A stretch of DNA of 64,000 nt from Parvibaculum sp040216885 (GCA_040216885.1 JAVJOG010000017.1:1-64000), one strand, 5' to 3'. Positions 33,520 through 42,003 are shown, counted from the stretch's first letter. The notes: generated from the sequence alone by a model not told the origin. Numbers and translations are program-made.

Positions 33520-34379
33520 CTCTCGCCGTTCTCGGCCTGGCTTGCCTTCAGCTCTTCCGCCCTCGGCATGCCGATGATGTTGAAACCGCCATCGACATGA
33601 TGCACTTCGCCGGTCACGCGCTCGGAGAGGTCGGACAGCAGGTAGAGGCCGGCGCCGCCCACATGATCGAGCTCGATCGATTCCTTGATCGGCGCATGCG
33701 CCTTGTTCCACTTGAACACATAGCGCGCATCGCCCACCGCCGACCCCGCCAGTGTCCGCATCGGTCCGGCCGAAATCGCATTGACGCGAATGCCGTGCCG
33801 CCCGAGATCGACCGCGAGATAGCGCACGCTGGCTTCCAGCGCCGCCTTCGCCACGCCCATTACATTGTAGTTCGGCATCACCCGCGTCGAGCCGCCATAG
33901 GTCAACGTCACCATCGAGCCGCCCCGCGTCATCATCTTGGCGGCGCGCCGCGCCACATCGGTGAACGAGAAGCAGGAAATATCCATCGTCCGGAGGAAGT
34001 TTTCCCGCGTCGTGTCGACATAGCGGCCCTTGAGTTCGTTCTTGTCGGAATGCGCGATCGCATGGACAACGAAGTCGAGAACGCCCCATTCCTTTTCGAG
34101 CGTCTCGAACGCGGCATCGAGGCTTGCGGCGTCGGTCACGTCGCAGGGCAGCAGCAGTTTCGATCCGGCCGATTCCGCCAGCGGCTTGACGCGTCGCCCG
34201 AAACTTTCGCCCTGATAGGTGAAGGCGAGTTCCGCGCCATGCGCCGCCAGTGCCCGCGCGATGCCCCAGGCGATCGAATGATCGTTGGCGACGCCCATGA
34301 TCAGGCCGCGCCTTCCGGTCATCAGCGATCCCGTCAGTATCGGCCGCCGCTCTCCCGGCTTTTCGTCAGACCCGTGCAT
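33516..34379 (-). CDS. fabI: Enoyl-[acyl-carrier-protein] reductase [NADH]
   Basis: 287 aa SDR-fold enzyme catalysing the last step of the type II fatty-acid elongation cycle. The NAD-binding start is GLIMGVANDHSIAWGIA (~25-41), and the catalytic pair is Tyr171 and Lys178 (YNVMGVAK, the FabI Y-x6-K spacing), with Tyr161 before it. GAGLYLLSDLSERVTGEVHHVDGG follows late in the protein. It is the last gene of the reverse-strand fabA-fabB-fabI group and converges on the TetR remnant. Confidence 0.95.
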   Translation of the reverse strand: MHGSDEKPGERRPILTGSLMTGRRGLIMGVANDHSIAWGIARALAAHGAELAFTYQGESFGRRVKPLAESAGSKLLLPCDVTDAASLDAAFETLEKEWGVLDFVVHAIAHSDKNELKGRYVDTTRENFLRTMDISCFSFTDVARRAAKMMTRGGSMVTLTYGGSTRVMPNYNVMGVAKAALEASVRYLAVDLGRHGIRVNAISAGPMRTLAGSAVGDARYVFKWNKAHAPIKESIELDHVGGAGLYLLSDLSERVTGEVHHVDGGFNIIGMPRAEELKASQAENGES

Positions 34380-34432
34380 GAATTGCCTGTTCCCCGATTT
34401 GCTTCCGTTTCAACGCCGGTGCCCCCGCACCG

Positions 34433-35659
34433 TCACCCGTTGTGACGCTGGAAGGTCAGCGTTGCGTTGGTGCCGCCGAAACCGAAACTGTTGGAAATCG
34501 CCACATTGATGTCGGCGCCGTCGATGCGTTCCCGCGCGATATTGGCATCCGCCACCGCCGGGTCGATCTCGTCGATATTGGCGCTGGCAGCGACAAAGCC
34601 GGCCTGCATCATCAGCAGCGTATAGATCGCCTCATGCACGCCGGCCGCGCCTTGCGCGTGTCCCGTCAACGATTTTGTCGCGCTGATCGGCGGCATCTTG
34701 GCGCCGAAGACTTCGCGGATCGCGTTGATTTCGGGAATGTCGCCGACAGGCGTCGAGGTTGCATGCGGATTGATGTAGTCGACCGGCGCCTTGACGTTTT
34801 CAAGCGCCATCTTCATGCAGCGCACCGCGCCCTCGCCCGAAGGCGCCACCATGTCGGCGCCGTCCGCGGTTGCGCCATAGCCGACGATCTCGGCATAGAT
34901 CTTGGCGCCGCGCGCCTTCGCGTGTTCGAGTTCTTCCAGCACCAGAATGCCGCCGCCGCCCGAAATCACGAAACCGTCGCGGTCCTTGTCATAGGCGCGG
35001 CTGGCTTTTTCCGGTGTATCGTTGCGCTTGGCCGACATCGCGCCCATCGCGTCGAAGAGCACCGACAGCGTCCAGTCGAGTTCCTCGCCGCCGCCGGCGA
35101 ACATCATGTCCTGCTTGCCCCATTGAATGAGTTCGGCCGCATTGCCGATGCAGTTGGCGGAGGTCGAGCAGGCCGAGCTGATCGAGTAGTTGACGCCCTT
35201 GGTCTTGAACCAGGTCGAAAGATTGGCCGAGCAGGTCGACGACATCGCCTTCGGCACCGCAAAGGGGCCGACTTTCTTCGGACCTTTGACGGGCTCCGTG
35301 CGCGCCATGTCGGCCGCCGCGACGATCGCCTTGGTCGAAGGTCCGCCCGAACCGACCACAAGCCCCGTGCGCGGATTGCTGATGTCGCTTTCCTCAAGCC
35401 CCGCGTCGCGGATCGCCTGATCCATCGCCGCGCAGGCATAGGCCGCACCATCGCCCATGAAGCGCCGCGCCCGCCGGTCGACCGCCTGTTCGAGATCGAT
35501 CTTCAGGCTGCCATGCACCTGGCTCCGAAATCCCATCTCGGCATAAACGTCGGATTTGACGATGCCGGATTTTCCCTCACGCAAGCTCGCCAGCACTTCC
35601 TGGGTGTTGTTTCCGATGCTGGAAACGATGCCCATGCCGGTGACGACCACTCGCCTCAT
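34433..35659 (-). CDS. fabB: 3-oxoacyl-[acyl-carrier-protein] synthase I
   Basis: 408 aa condensing enzyme. The Cys-His-His triad is visible: Cys164 (ISSACSTSANC), His ~299 (NPHATSTPVGD) and His ~335 (LTGHAQGAAG). GSGGPSTKAI and a C-terminal FGFGGTNATLTF are typical. Sequence features (SSGxG-like GSGGPST, MMFAGGGEEL) favour FabB over FabF. With FabA it introduces and retains the double bond for unsaturated fatty acids. It lies ~50 bp after fabA. Confidence 0.95.
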   Translation of the reverse strand: MRRVVVTGMGIVSSIGNNTQEVLASLREGKSGIVKSDVYAEMGFRSQVHGSLKIDLEQAVDRRARRFMGDGAAYACAAMDQAIRDAGLEESDISNPRTGLVVGSGGPSTKAIVAAADMARTEPVKGPKKVGPFAVPKAMSSTCSANLSTWFKTKGVNYSISSACSTSANCIGNAAELIQWGKQDMMFAGGGEELDWTLSVLFDAMGAMSAKRNDTPEKASRAYDKDRDGFVISGGGGILVLEELEHAKARGAKIYAEIVGYGATADGADMVAPSGEGAVRCMKMALENVKAPVDYINPHATSTPVGDIPEINAIREVFGAKMPPISATKSLTGHAQGAAGVHEAIYTLLMMQAGFVAASANIDEIDPAVADANIARERIDGADINVAISNSFGFGGTNATLTFQRHNG

Positions 35660-35708
35660 GGCAGCCTCTCTTTCACTGCGAAAATTCCGTACCCGTGCGG
35701 CCGTGGTG

Positions 35709-36227
35709 TCAGGCTGCTTGCCCCGCGGCTTGCAGCCCGACTTTCATGTCGGTGATGGTGAAGGCCAGTTCGCCATCGGCCAGTATGGTGCAGTCCGCGA
35801 CGCCGACGACCAGACGGCGGTTCACGACCCGCTTGAGCTGAATAATATATTCGATCTTCTTGATCGCAGGCGTGACCATCGCCGAAAATTTGACTTCGCC
35901 CACGCCGACGGCGCGGCCCTTGCCCTTGCCGCCGATCCACCCCAGAAAAAATCCGAGAAGCTGCCACGCGCCGTCGAGGCCGAGGCAGCCCGGCATGATC
36001 GGGTCGCCCTCGAAATGGCAGGGGAAGAACCAGAGCTCCGGCTTGATATCGAATTCGGCCTTGATCAGGCCCTTGCCGTGTTCGCCGCCTTGATCGGAAA
36101 TATGCGTGATGCGGTCGATCATCAGCATCGGCGGCAGAGGCAGTTGCGCATTGCCCGGGCCGAACAGCCGGCCATGGCTGCATTCGAGCAAGTCTTCGTA
36201 GGAATAGGACGCTTTCTGGTCCGCCAT
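35709..36227 (-). CDS. fabA: 3-hydroxydecanoyl-[ACP] dehydratase/isomerase
   Basis: 172 aa hot-dog enzyme, normal FabA length. The active-site pair is His71 (FFPCHFEGDPIMPG) and Asp85 (GCLGLDGAWQ), one residue off E. coli numbering. It dehydrates 3-hydroxydecanoyl-ACP and isomerises trans-2 to cis-3 decenoyl-ACP. ATG 36227 (MADQKASYSYEDLL) is the family start; the open frame upstream lacks homology. First gene of the fab group, divergent from irr with a 240-bp gap. Confidence 0.96.
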   Translation of the reverse strand: MADQKASYSYEDLLECSHGRLFGPGNAQLPLPPMLMIDRITHISDQGGEHGKGLIKAEFDIKPELWFFPCHFEGDPIMPGCLGLDGAWQLLGFFLGWIGGKGKGRAVGVGEVKFSAMVTPAIKKIEYIIQLKRVVNRRLVVGVADCTILADGELAFTITDMKVGLQAAGQAA

Positions 36228-36408
36228 TCGGGTCCGCTCGCTTGGGGCCGCGCACACCCTTCGGGCACCGTGCCGGCCGGTCTCGTTCCTGGGCGGTCTT
36301 GGATGCCGCCTCCCTTGGCCGCTTCGTAACACACCGCGAGGTCCGCGCAAACCCTCGGACCCCGGCGCACAGCGCGCCGGCCGGTGGGCGCTAACCCCCT
36401 CCCCGCCC

Positions 36409-36437
36409 TTGACAAACGGGTGACAGACACCCTATTT
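36409..36437 (+). promoter_or_regulatory. Predicted irr promoter
   Basis: TTGACA at 36409-36414, a 17-bp spacer, CTATTT at 36432-36437. This is one of the best -35/-10 matches in the window. The start is expected near 36444, inside the palindrome at 36441-36459. Confidence 0.7.
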
Positions 36438-36440
36438 ATT

Positions 36441-36459
36441 GTTTGTAACGATTACAAAC
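36441..36459. promoter_or_regulatory. Perfect operator-like palindrome at the irr start site
   Basis: GTTTGTAA-CGA-TTACAAAC, an 8-bp perfect inverted repeat with a 3-bp centre. It lies immediately downstream of the predicted -10, so a bound protein would block initiation. The half-site differs from the published Irr ICE consensus (TTTAGAA-N3-TTCTAAA) but has the same 3-bp-centred layout. Autoregulation by Irr, or control by the Fur/Mur protein, is inferred. Confidence 0.65.
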
Positions 36460-36467
36460 TGCATTGA

Positions 36468-36908
36468 ATGAAGGACAGTGGAGTGACGCAGGAAAGGCCA
36501 TATGCCCAGACGCTCGGCAGGCTGCGCGAGGCGGGGTTGCGCCCCACCAGGCAGCGCCTGGCGCTTGGCCGTCTGCTGTTCGATGGCGGCGACCGCCACG
36601 TAACGGCCGAAGCGCTCCACGACGAGGCGCAGCGCGCCGGCGTCAGCGTCTCGCTGGCCACCGTCTACAACACGCTGCACCAGTTCACCGGCGCCGGTCT
36701 CCTGCGCGAGGTCGTGGTGGATTCCTCCCGCACCTATTTCGACACCAACATCGACGACCACCATCACTTTTTCGTCGAGAAGGACGGGACGCTGATGGAT
36801 ATTGCCGGCAAGGACGTCACCATCGGCGCGCTGCCCCCCTCGCCCGAAGGCATGGACATTGCGCGGGTCGATGTGATTATCCGCCTGCAGGATCGCTCGG
36901 ATCGCTGA
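36468..36908 (+). CDS. irr: Fur-family iron response regulator Irr
   Basis: 146 aa. HTH segment GLRPTRQRLALGRLLFDGG and SLATVYNTLHQFTGAGLLRE; the Irr-type histidine run is NIDDHHHFFVEKDG (His98-100). The protein has no Cys at all, so the N-terminal Cys-Pro heme regulatory motif of Bradyrhizobium Irr is absent, as in many other Irr proteins. Irr represses or activates iron genes according to heme status. It faces fabA and precedes rubrerythrin by 228 bp. GTG 36483 is an alternative start. Confidence 0.9.
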   Translation: MKDSGVTQERPYAQTLGRLREAGLRPTRQRLALGRLLFDGGDRHVTAEALHDEAQRAGVSVSLATVYNTLHQFTGAGLLREVVVDSSRTYFDTNIDDHHHFFVEKDGTLMDIAGKDVTIGALPPSPEGMDIARVDVIIRLQDRSDR

Positions 36909-36934
36909 CGATTTGAATTGAGAATTCTTCGCAA

Positions 36935-36958
36935 AAACAAACGCTAGAAAGTTTGTTT
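36935..36958. promoter_or_regulatory. Inverted repeat upstream of rubrerythrin
   Basis: AAACAAAC (36935-36942), an 8-nt centre, GTTTGTTT (36951-36958): perfect 8-bp arms. The half-site GTTTGT is shared with the palindrome at the irr start. It lies ~20 bp upstream of a plausible -35 (TTGACC 36976-36981, with TAGTCT at 36999-37004), so it may be a second binding site for the same regulator controlling the rubrerythrin gene. Confidence 0.5.
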
Positions 36959-37136
36959 GGAATTTCTCCAGACTGTTGACCGCAACGCGCGGCAATCCTA
37001 GTCTCTCGTCCAACCCCCCGAACGATTCTTTTCGAAGTCACGACGGGCGTTATTCCCCAACGGGGCGCGACAGTGCTGGCTGCCAGGCCGGCATGTTGGT
37101 CCTGTCCATTGCATAACGGGTAAGGAGCACGAGCAC

Positions 37137-37559
37137 ATGCCATTGCTTTCCGGTTCGAAGACCATGGAAAACCTCAAGGAGGCGTTTGCCGGCGAAAGCC
37201 AGGCCAATCGCCGCTATCTCTATTTCGCGCAGAAGGCCGACGTCGAAGGCTACAACGATGTCGCCGCCGTCTTCCGCTCCACCGCCGAAGGCGAAACGGG
37301 CCATGCGCATGGCCATCTCGAATTCCTCGAGGAAGTGGGCGATCCGGCGACGGGCGAGCCCATCGGCGCCACCGACCAGAACCTGAAGGCCGCCATCGCC
37401 GGCGAGACGCACGAATACACCGACATGTATCCGGGCATGGCCCGCACGGCGCGCGACGAAGGCTTCGACGAAATCGCCGACTGGTTCGAAACGCTGGCCA
37501 AGGCTGAAAAGAGCCATGCCGGCCGCTTCCAGAAGGCTCTCGACAGCCTCGGCAGCTAA
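37137..37559 (+). CDS. Rubrerythrin (erythrin-type, no rubredoxin domain)
   Basis: 140 aa four-helix diiron protein. The ligand set is visible: Glu20 (FAGESQANRRYL), ExxH Glu53-His56 (ETGH), Glu90 (AGETHEY) and ExxH Glu124-His127 (EKSH). There is no C-terminal CxxC rubredoxin domain, so an external electron donor is needed for peroxide reduction. AAGGAGC precedes the ATG. It is followed by the Fe-S oxidoreductase and DUF3501 genes; irr lies upstream, consistent with peroxide/iron handling. Confidence 0.93.
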   Translation: MPLLSGSKTMENLKEAFAGESQANRRYLYFAQKADVEGYNDVAAVFRSTAEGETGHAHGHLEFLEEVGDPATGEPIGATDQNLKAAIAGETHEYTDMYPGMARTARDEGFDEIADWFETLAKAEKSHAGRFQKALDSLGS

Positions 37560-37639
37560 CCGCGACTCGGATGGCGGGAGATCGCGTATCTCCCGCCGCC
37601 TCCCTCCTGCCGTTCACATTCGATGTCGGAGACCCGTCG

Positions 37640-38995
37640 ATGAGCAGCCCGAAAGAAGGCAGCACCGAAGCCCCCACGCGCCATCCGCTCGACTGGCACA
37701 ATCCCGATTTCTACGATCTCGAAAAACTCGATGCCGAGTTGCGCCGCGTCTTCGACATCTGTCATGGCTGCCGCCGCTGTTTCAATCTCTGCGACAGCTT
37801 CCCCCGCCTCTTCGACCTGATCGACGAGAGCCCGACGGGCGAACTCGACGAAGTGAAGTCGCAGGACTTCGGACCCGTCGTCGAGGCCTGCACGCTTTGC
37901 GACATGTGCTTCATGACGAAGTGTCCTTACGTGCCGCCGCATGAATTCAATCTCGACTTCCCGCATCTGATGCTGCGCTACCGCGCGGCCGAAGCGAAAC
38001 GGAAGGGTTCCTATCCCTTCGTCCCCGGTCAGCTTGCCGAGACGGATCGCAATGGCAAACTTGCAGCACCCGTCGCGGCTGTTGCGAACTGGGGCTCGAA
38101 GCGGGGCAACAAGCTGACGCGGCCGGCGCTCGAAGCCGTGACCGGCATCGACGCCCGCGCCGAGCTGCCGAAGTTTCACGGGAGCACATTCGCGATGCGT
38201 GCGAAGAAGCAGGACGAGCAGGGTCTTGCCGCGCCCAAAGAGGCGCCGGCGAAAGGCCGCAAGGCGGCGATCTTCGCTACCTGCTTCGTCAACTACAACA
38301 ATCCGAAAGTCGGCGAGGCTGCGCGTCTGGTGCTGGCGCATAACGGCGTCGAAACCGCCGTCGCCTATCCCGGCTGCTGCGGCATGCCCTTCCTCGAACA
38401 GGGCAACATCGAAAAAGTTGCCGCCCAGGCCGAGAAAGTTGCGCGCGACATGTGCGCCTGGATCGACAAGGGCTACGACATCATCGCGCTGACCGCCTCC
38501 TGCGGGCTGATGTTCAAATTTGAATGGCCGCTCATCCTGCCCGACAGCGAGGATGTGAAAAAACTCGCCGACGCGACCTTCGACATCGACGAATACATCG
38601 TCGACATCGCCAAGAAGGAGGGCCTCGCACCGGGCCTGCAGCCGGTCGAGGGCGGCGTCACCGCGCATCTCGCCTGTCACGCCCGCGCCCAGAACATGGG
38701 CGCGAAATCGGCCGAGATGCTGCGCTACATTCCCGAAATCAAGCTCGACGTCGTCGAACGTTGCTCCGGACACGGAGGAACATTCGGCGTGATGAAGGAC
38801 ACATTCGACGCCGCGATGAAAGTCGGCAAGACCGCTGCCCGCAACGTCGCGAAGACCGGCAACAAATATGTGACGTCGGATTGCCCGCTGGCCGCCAAGC
38901 ATCTGGTCCACGAGATCGAGACGATGGGCGAGCCGCAGCGTCCGGCGCCGCAGCACCCGGTCGAGATCATGGCGCGCGCCTGGGGGCTTGTCTGA
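37640..38995 (+). CDS. GlpC/HdrD-like bis-4Fe4S oxidoreductase
   Basis: 451 aa. Two 4Fe-4S motifs near the N-terminus: C41-C44-C47-C51 (CHGCRRCFNLCD) and C84-C87-C90-C95 (CTLCDMCFMTKCP). Two cysteine-rich CCG-type segments follow: YPGCCGMPFLEQGN with LTASCGLM, and HLACHARAQ with VERCSGHGGTFG. This is the architecture of GlpC/heterodisulfide reductase D subunits. A soluble electron-transfer protein is likely, possibly the reductant for the adjacent rubrerythrin. ATG 37640 is chosen; the upstream in-frame extension has no homology. Confidence 0.9.
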   Translation: MSSPKEGSTEAPTRHPLDWHNPDFYDLEKLDAELRRVFDICHGCRRCFNLCDSFPRLFDLIDESPTGELDEVKSQDFGPVVEACTLCDMCFMTKCPYVPPHEFNLDFPHLMLRYRAAEAKRKGSYPFVPGQLAETDRNGKLAAPVAAVANWGSKRGNKLTRPALEAVTGIDARAELPKFHGSTFAMRAKKQDEQGLAAPKEAPAKGRKAAIFATCFVNYNNPKVGEAARLVLAHNGVETAVAYPGCCGMPFLEQGNIEKVAAQAEKVARDMCAWIDKGYDIIALTASCGLMFKFEWPLILPDSEDVKKLADATFDIDEYIVDIAKKEGLAPGLQPVEGGVTAHLACHARAQNMGAKSAEMLRYIPEIKLDVVERCSGHGGTFGVMKDTFDAAMKVGKTAARNVAKTGNKYVTSDCPLAAKHLVHEIETMGEPQRPAPQHPVEIMARAWGLV

Positions 38996-39042
38996 AAACC
39001 TGCGATGAAGAGGGGGTTTCACTCTTCGAAAGGCACTGAAAG

Positions 39043-39636
39043 ATGACGGCGATGAAGAAGCAGATCACTCCCGGCGACATTCTCCCCTACGAGACCTATG
39101 CGAAGGAGCACAAGGAGCGCCGCGCGGCGGTGACGGCGATGAAGAAGAACCGCCGCGTGTCCGTCGGCCCGCACGCGACCTTCTATTTCGAGAATTACGA
39201 CACGATGTTCCAGCAGATCCACGAAATGCTGCACATCGAAAAGGGCGGCGCCGAACAGCTCGCCGACGAACTCTCGGCCTACAATCCGCTGATCCCGCAG
39301 GGAAACGAGCTTGTCGCGACGGTCATGTTCGAGATCGAGGATCCGGTCCGCCGCGACGGGTTCCTGCGCTCGATCACCTGGGTCGAGAAGCATCTCTACA
39401 TCGATGTCGGCGGCGAACACATCATCGGCGAGGCCGAGACCGATGTCGAGCGCACCAAGGCCGACGGCAAGACCTCATCCGTCCACTTCGTCCACTTCCG
39501 CTTCACCGCTCCGCAGATTGCGAAGTTCCGCGACCCCTCGGTGCCGGTCATGGCCGTCGTCGCCCACGAGAACTACCACCACATGGCGATGCTCTCGCCG
39601 GCGGCGCGCGAAGCGCTCGCGAAGGATTTCGCCTGA
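39043..39636 (+). CDS. DUF3501 family protein
   Basis: 197 aa, soluble, with KKQITPGDILPYETYAKEHK at the start, RVSVGPHATFYFENYDTMFQ and FVHFRFTAPQIAKFRDPS, features I associate with DUF3501. No catalytic or metal motif is certain; HENYHHMAML near the C-terminus is His-rich. It lies 47 bp after the Fe-S oxidoreductase. I recall rubrerythrin, this oxidoreductase and DUF3501 occurring together in other alphaproteobacteria, which suggests one process, but its role is unknown. Confidence 0.85.
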   Translation: MTAMKKQITPGDILPYETYAKEHKERRAAVTAMKKNRRVSVGPHATFYFENYDTMFQQIHEMLHIEKGGAEQLADELSAYNPLIPQGNELVATVMFEIEDPVRRDGFLRSITWVEKHLYIDVGGEHIIGEAETDVERTKADGKTSSVHFVHFRFTAPQIAKFRDPSVPVMAVVAHENYHHMAMLSPAAREALAKDFA

Positions 39637-39700
39637 GGAGCTTTGGCTAGCCAGCTATTGTTCCGCATGCGTTGTGTTATGGTGTATCTGTAAAATTCAC

Positions 39701-39731
39701 CGTCATGGCCCGGTTTATCCGGACCATCCAC
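39701..39731. repeat. REP-like alphaproteobacterial palindrome
   Basis: CGTCATGGCCCGGTTTATCC followed by GGACCATCCACG. The imperfect stem is TGGCCCGG with CCGGACCA (one mismatch). The flanks CCGTCATGGCC and CCATCCACGTC recur with this layout in many alphaproteobacterial genomes as a dispersed repeat. It lies in a locally AT-richer gap just before the P-loop kinase gene. Confidence 0.55.
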
Positions 39732-39757
39732 GTCTTCCTTCATGGAGGCTGAACGAC

Positions 39758-40309
39758 GTGATCCCGCTTGTTCTCGCGCTTGGAGGCTACAGCGAATCGG
39801 GAAAGTCTTCTTCAGCGCGGTATCTTTCAACGTGTGGCTTCGCGCGCATTAAAATCGCGGCGCTTTATAAAAGAATTTACGAGCAGGCGAATACCGGTCT
39901 CGGCTTTGTCGCGTGGTCGAGCTGGATCGACACCGAGAACCCCGAATGGATCGGTGAACGCTTCGCCGATGAACTGCGTGCCGAGGTGCAGCTCCGGTCG
40001 GCGGATCGCTGCACGATTGAAAGCCTCTACGGGGATACCCTCGCCCGCGAACTCAAACGCCACTTCGGCGATCGCTTCAAAGTGGTTTTCATCGATCTCG
40101 ACCGCGACACCCGGCTGAAGCGCCAGATGGAGCGTGAAGGGCTTTCGACGCTTGATGAGGCACGCGCAATGATGGAGCCGCGGGACGAAATGAAGCGCCG
40201 CTGGGGCGTCGGCAGGGTGAGGACGCTCGCCGACATCGTCCTTCGCAACGATGGAACCGTGTCCGACCTTCACCTGAAGCTGGATGGCCTTGTGGCAAGC
40301 TACGCCTGA
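39758..40309 (+). CDS. Putative P-loop nucleotide kinase (AAA_33/adenylate-kinase-like)
   Basis: 183 aa, family not firmly recognised. The P-loop is G10-YSES-GKS (Walker A, residues 10-17), then VVFIDLDRDTRLKRQMEREG, which resembles the LID/Arg region of small-molecule kinases (FIxLxxxxxxRLxxR). No signal peptide is present. GTG 39758 has TGGAGG 9 nt upstream and begins at the first beta-strand before the P-loop. It is preceded by a REP-like repeat and an AT-richer gap, so it may be an insertion between core genes. Substrate unknown. Confidence 0.7.
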   Translation: MIPLVLALGGYSESGKSSSARYLSTCGFARIKIAALYKRIYEQANTGLGFVAWSSWIDTENPEWIGERFADELRAEVQLRSADRCTIESLYGDTLARELKRHFGDRFKVVFIDLDRDTRLKRQMEREGLSTLDEARAMMEPRDEMKRRWGVGRVRTLADIVLRNDGTVSDLHLKLDGLVASYA

Positions 40310-40310
40310 C

Positions 40311-40889
40311 CTACTCGAATTCCTCGCCCGGATAGACGCCCCATAGCGCGTCCTGCTGCGTCCAGCCGCTGTGACCGCGCGCCTCGAGCCGGCACCAGCC
40401 GTCTTTGCAGGCGCGCACCGAAGCGACGATGCCGGGCTCCAGCAGGGCGACGACATCGGCCGCCTCATCGGGCTTGTCGTGCAGCGGCTGCGGCTCGCCG
40501 CCATCGCCGGTCACGATGGCGCTGCGCGCGCCGTCGAGCATCGTGTGCCAGATCCAGCCCCCGTCGCCTTCATGGTCGCGCACGCGCCGCCAGTGCTCGG
40601 ATTCTGCCGTCACCTCCAGCGGCACGCCGCGTTTGGTGTAGACCCAGTCGATCGGGAAATCGGTGCCGGGCCCGCGCCGCACATTGGCGCGTCCGGCTTT
40701 CAGGCTGACATAGCGCGGCACCGGCAGCCCGGTCACGCGCCCGCGTTCGGCCGCATTGTCGGCAGGCGCCTGCGCCAGCGTCGCGTGCCGCTCCGTCGCG
40801 GGCTCGGCGCGCGCCGGCAATGCCGCCCACAGCGCGCTCGCCAGCAGCGCGGCTAGCCCCGCCCCGGCAATCGATCGCATCTCCCGCAT
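40311..40889 (-). CDS. Secreted SH3-domain (DUF1058-type) protein
   Basis: 192 aa. Signal peptide MREMRSIAGAGLAALLASAL up to about AARA. The first bacterial SH3 is at ~60-118 (LKAGRANVRRGPGTDFPIDW, then WRRVRDHEGDGGWIWHTML), and a second is at ~125-185 (VVALLEPGIVASVRACKDGW). Two such domains occur in periplasmic proteins that bind cell-wall peptides. ATG 40889 has GGAG 5 nt upstream; ATG 40880 is possible. It converges on the P-loop kinase gene with 1 bp between stops and is divergent from the dehydrogenase at 41011. Confidence 0.85.
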   Translation of the reverse strand: MREMRSIAGAGLAALLASALWAALPARAEPATERHATLAQAPADNAAERGRVTGLPVPRYVSLKAGRANVRRGPGTDFPIDWVYTKRGVPLEVTAESEHWRRVRDHEGDGGWIWHTMLDGARSAIVTGDGGEPQPLHDKPDEAADVVALLEPGIVASVRACKDGWCRLEARGHSGWTQQDALWGVYPGEEFE

Positions 40890-41010
40890 CTTTCTCCACC
40901 TTCCGCGGACGCATGGCCCCGCCCCGCGACTCAGCCGATTTTGCCAGAAAATGCGCCAACGGAGGCGATAAAACCTGCTAATAAGGGCTGTTCGCCACGG
41001 AGTCCCCCGC

Positions 41011-42003
41011 ATGTCCGCCAAAAAGCCGCTCGTCGTCGTCACCCGCAAACTGCCCGCCCCCATCGAGGCGCGCATGGGCGAGCTTTTCGACGTCCGCCTC
41101 AATGCCGGCGACCGCCCGATGAGCGCCAACGAGCTTGCCGCCGCGATGCGCGAGGCCGATGTGCTGGTCCCCACCGTCACCGACCGCATCGACGCGAAGC
41201 TGCTGGCCCAGGCCGGCGAAAATCTCCGCCTGATCGCCCAGTTCGGCACCGGCGTCGACAATATCGACGTCGAAAGCGCCCGCCGCCGCGGCATCACGGT
41301 AACGAACACCCCGGGCGTCCTGACCGAGGACACCGCCGACATGACCATGGCCTTGATCCTCGCCGTGCCGCGCCGCCTGAGCGAGGGCGCGCGTTACCTG
41401 CGCGAGCATGAGGGCGCCTGGCCCGGCTGGTCGCCGACCTGGATGCTCGGCCACCGCATCACCGGCAAGCGCCTCGGCATCATTGGCATGGGCCGCATCG
41501 GCCAGGCGGTCGCCGCCCGCGCCCGCCCCTTCGGCCTCGAAATCCACTACCACAACAGGAAGCCCGCCAACGCGGTGATCGAGCGCGAACTCGAAGCGAC
41601 ATTCTGGGAAAACCTCGACGACATGCTGGCCAAGGTCGACATCGTCTCGGTCAACTGCCCGCTGACGCCGCAGACCTTCCACCTCATCGACACGCGCCGC
41701 CTGAAACTGTTGAAACCGGACGCCTATATCGTCAACACGGCGCGCGGCGAAATCATCGACGAGAACGCGCTGCTGCGCGCGCTGGAAGCCGGCGAGCTTG
41801 CCGGCGCCGGCCTCGACGTCTTCGAGCGCGAACCCTCGGTCAGCCCGCGCCTGGTCGCGCTGCCCAATGTGATCTCGCTGCCGCATATGGGTTCGGCCAC
41901 CATCGAGGGCCGCGTCGAAATGGGCGGCAAGGTCATCGTCAACATCAAGACCTTCATGGACGGCCACCGCCCGCCCGACCGCGTCATCCCGGCAATCATG
42001 TGA
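41011..42003 (+). CDS. D-2-hydroxyacid dehydrogenase (glyoxylate/hydroxypyruvate reductase-like)
   Basis: 330 aa, full length. NAD(P)-binding motif GIIGMGRIGQAVAARA (~152-167); catalytic Arg in NTARGEIID (~240), Glu in DVFEREP (~270) and His in SLPHMGSAT (~290). Reduces a 2-keto acid such as glyoxylate or hydroxypyruvate, or acts on D-glycerate; exact substrate not readable. Single gene with CGGAG before the ATG. It converges on the MoeB-like gene. Confidence 0.92.
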   Translation: MSAKKPLVVVTRKLPAPIEARMGELFDVRLNAGDRPMSANELAAAMREADVLVPTVTDRIDAKLLAQAGENLRLIAQFGTGVDNIDVESARRRGITVTNTPGVLTEDTADMTMALILAVPRRLSEGARYLREHEGAWPGWSPTWMLGHRITGKRLGIIGMGRIGQAVAARARPFGLEIHYHNRKPANAVIERELEATFWENLDDMLAKVDIVSVNCPLTPQTFHLIDTRRLKLLKPDAYIVNTARGEIIDENALLRALEAGELAGAGLDVFEREPSVSPRLVALPNVISLPHMGSATIEGRVEMGGKVIVNIKTFMDGHRPPDRVIPAIM

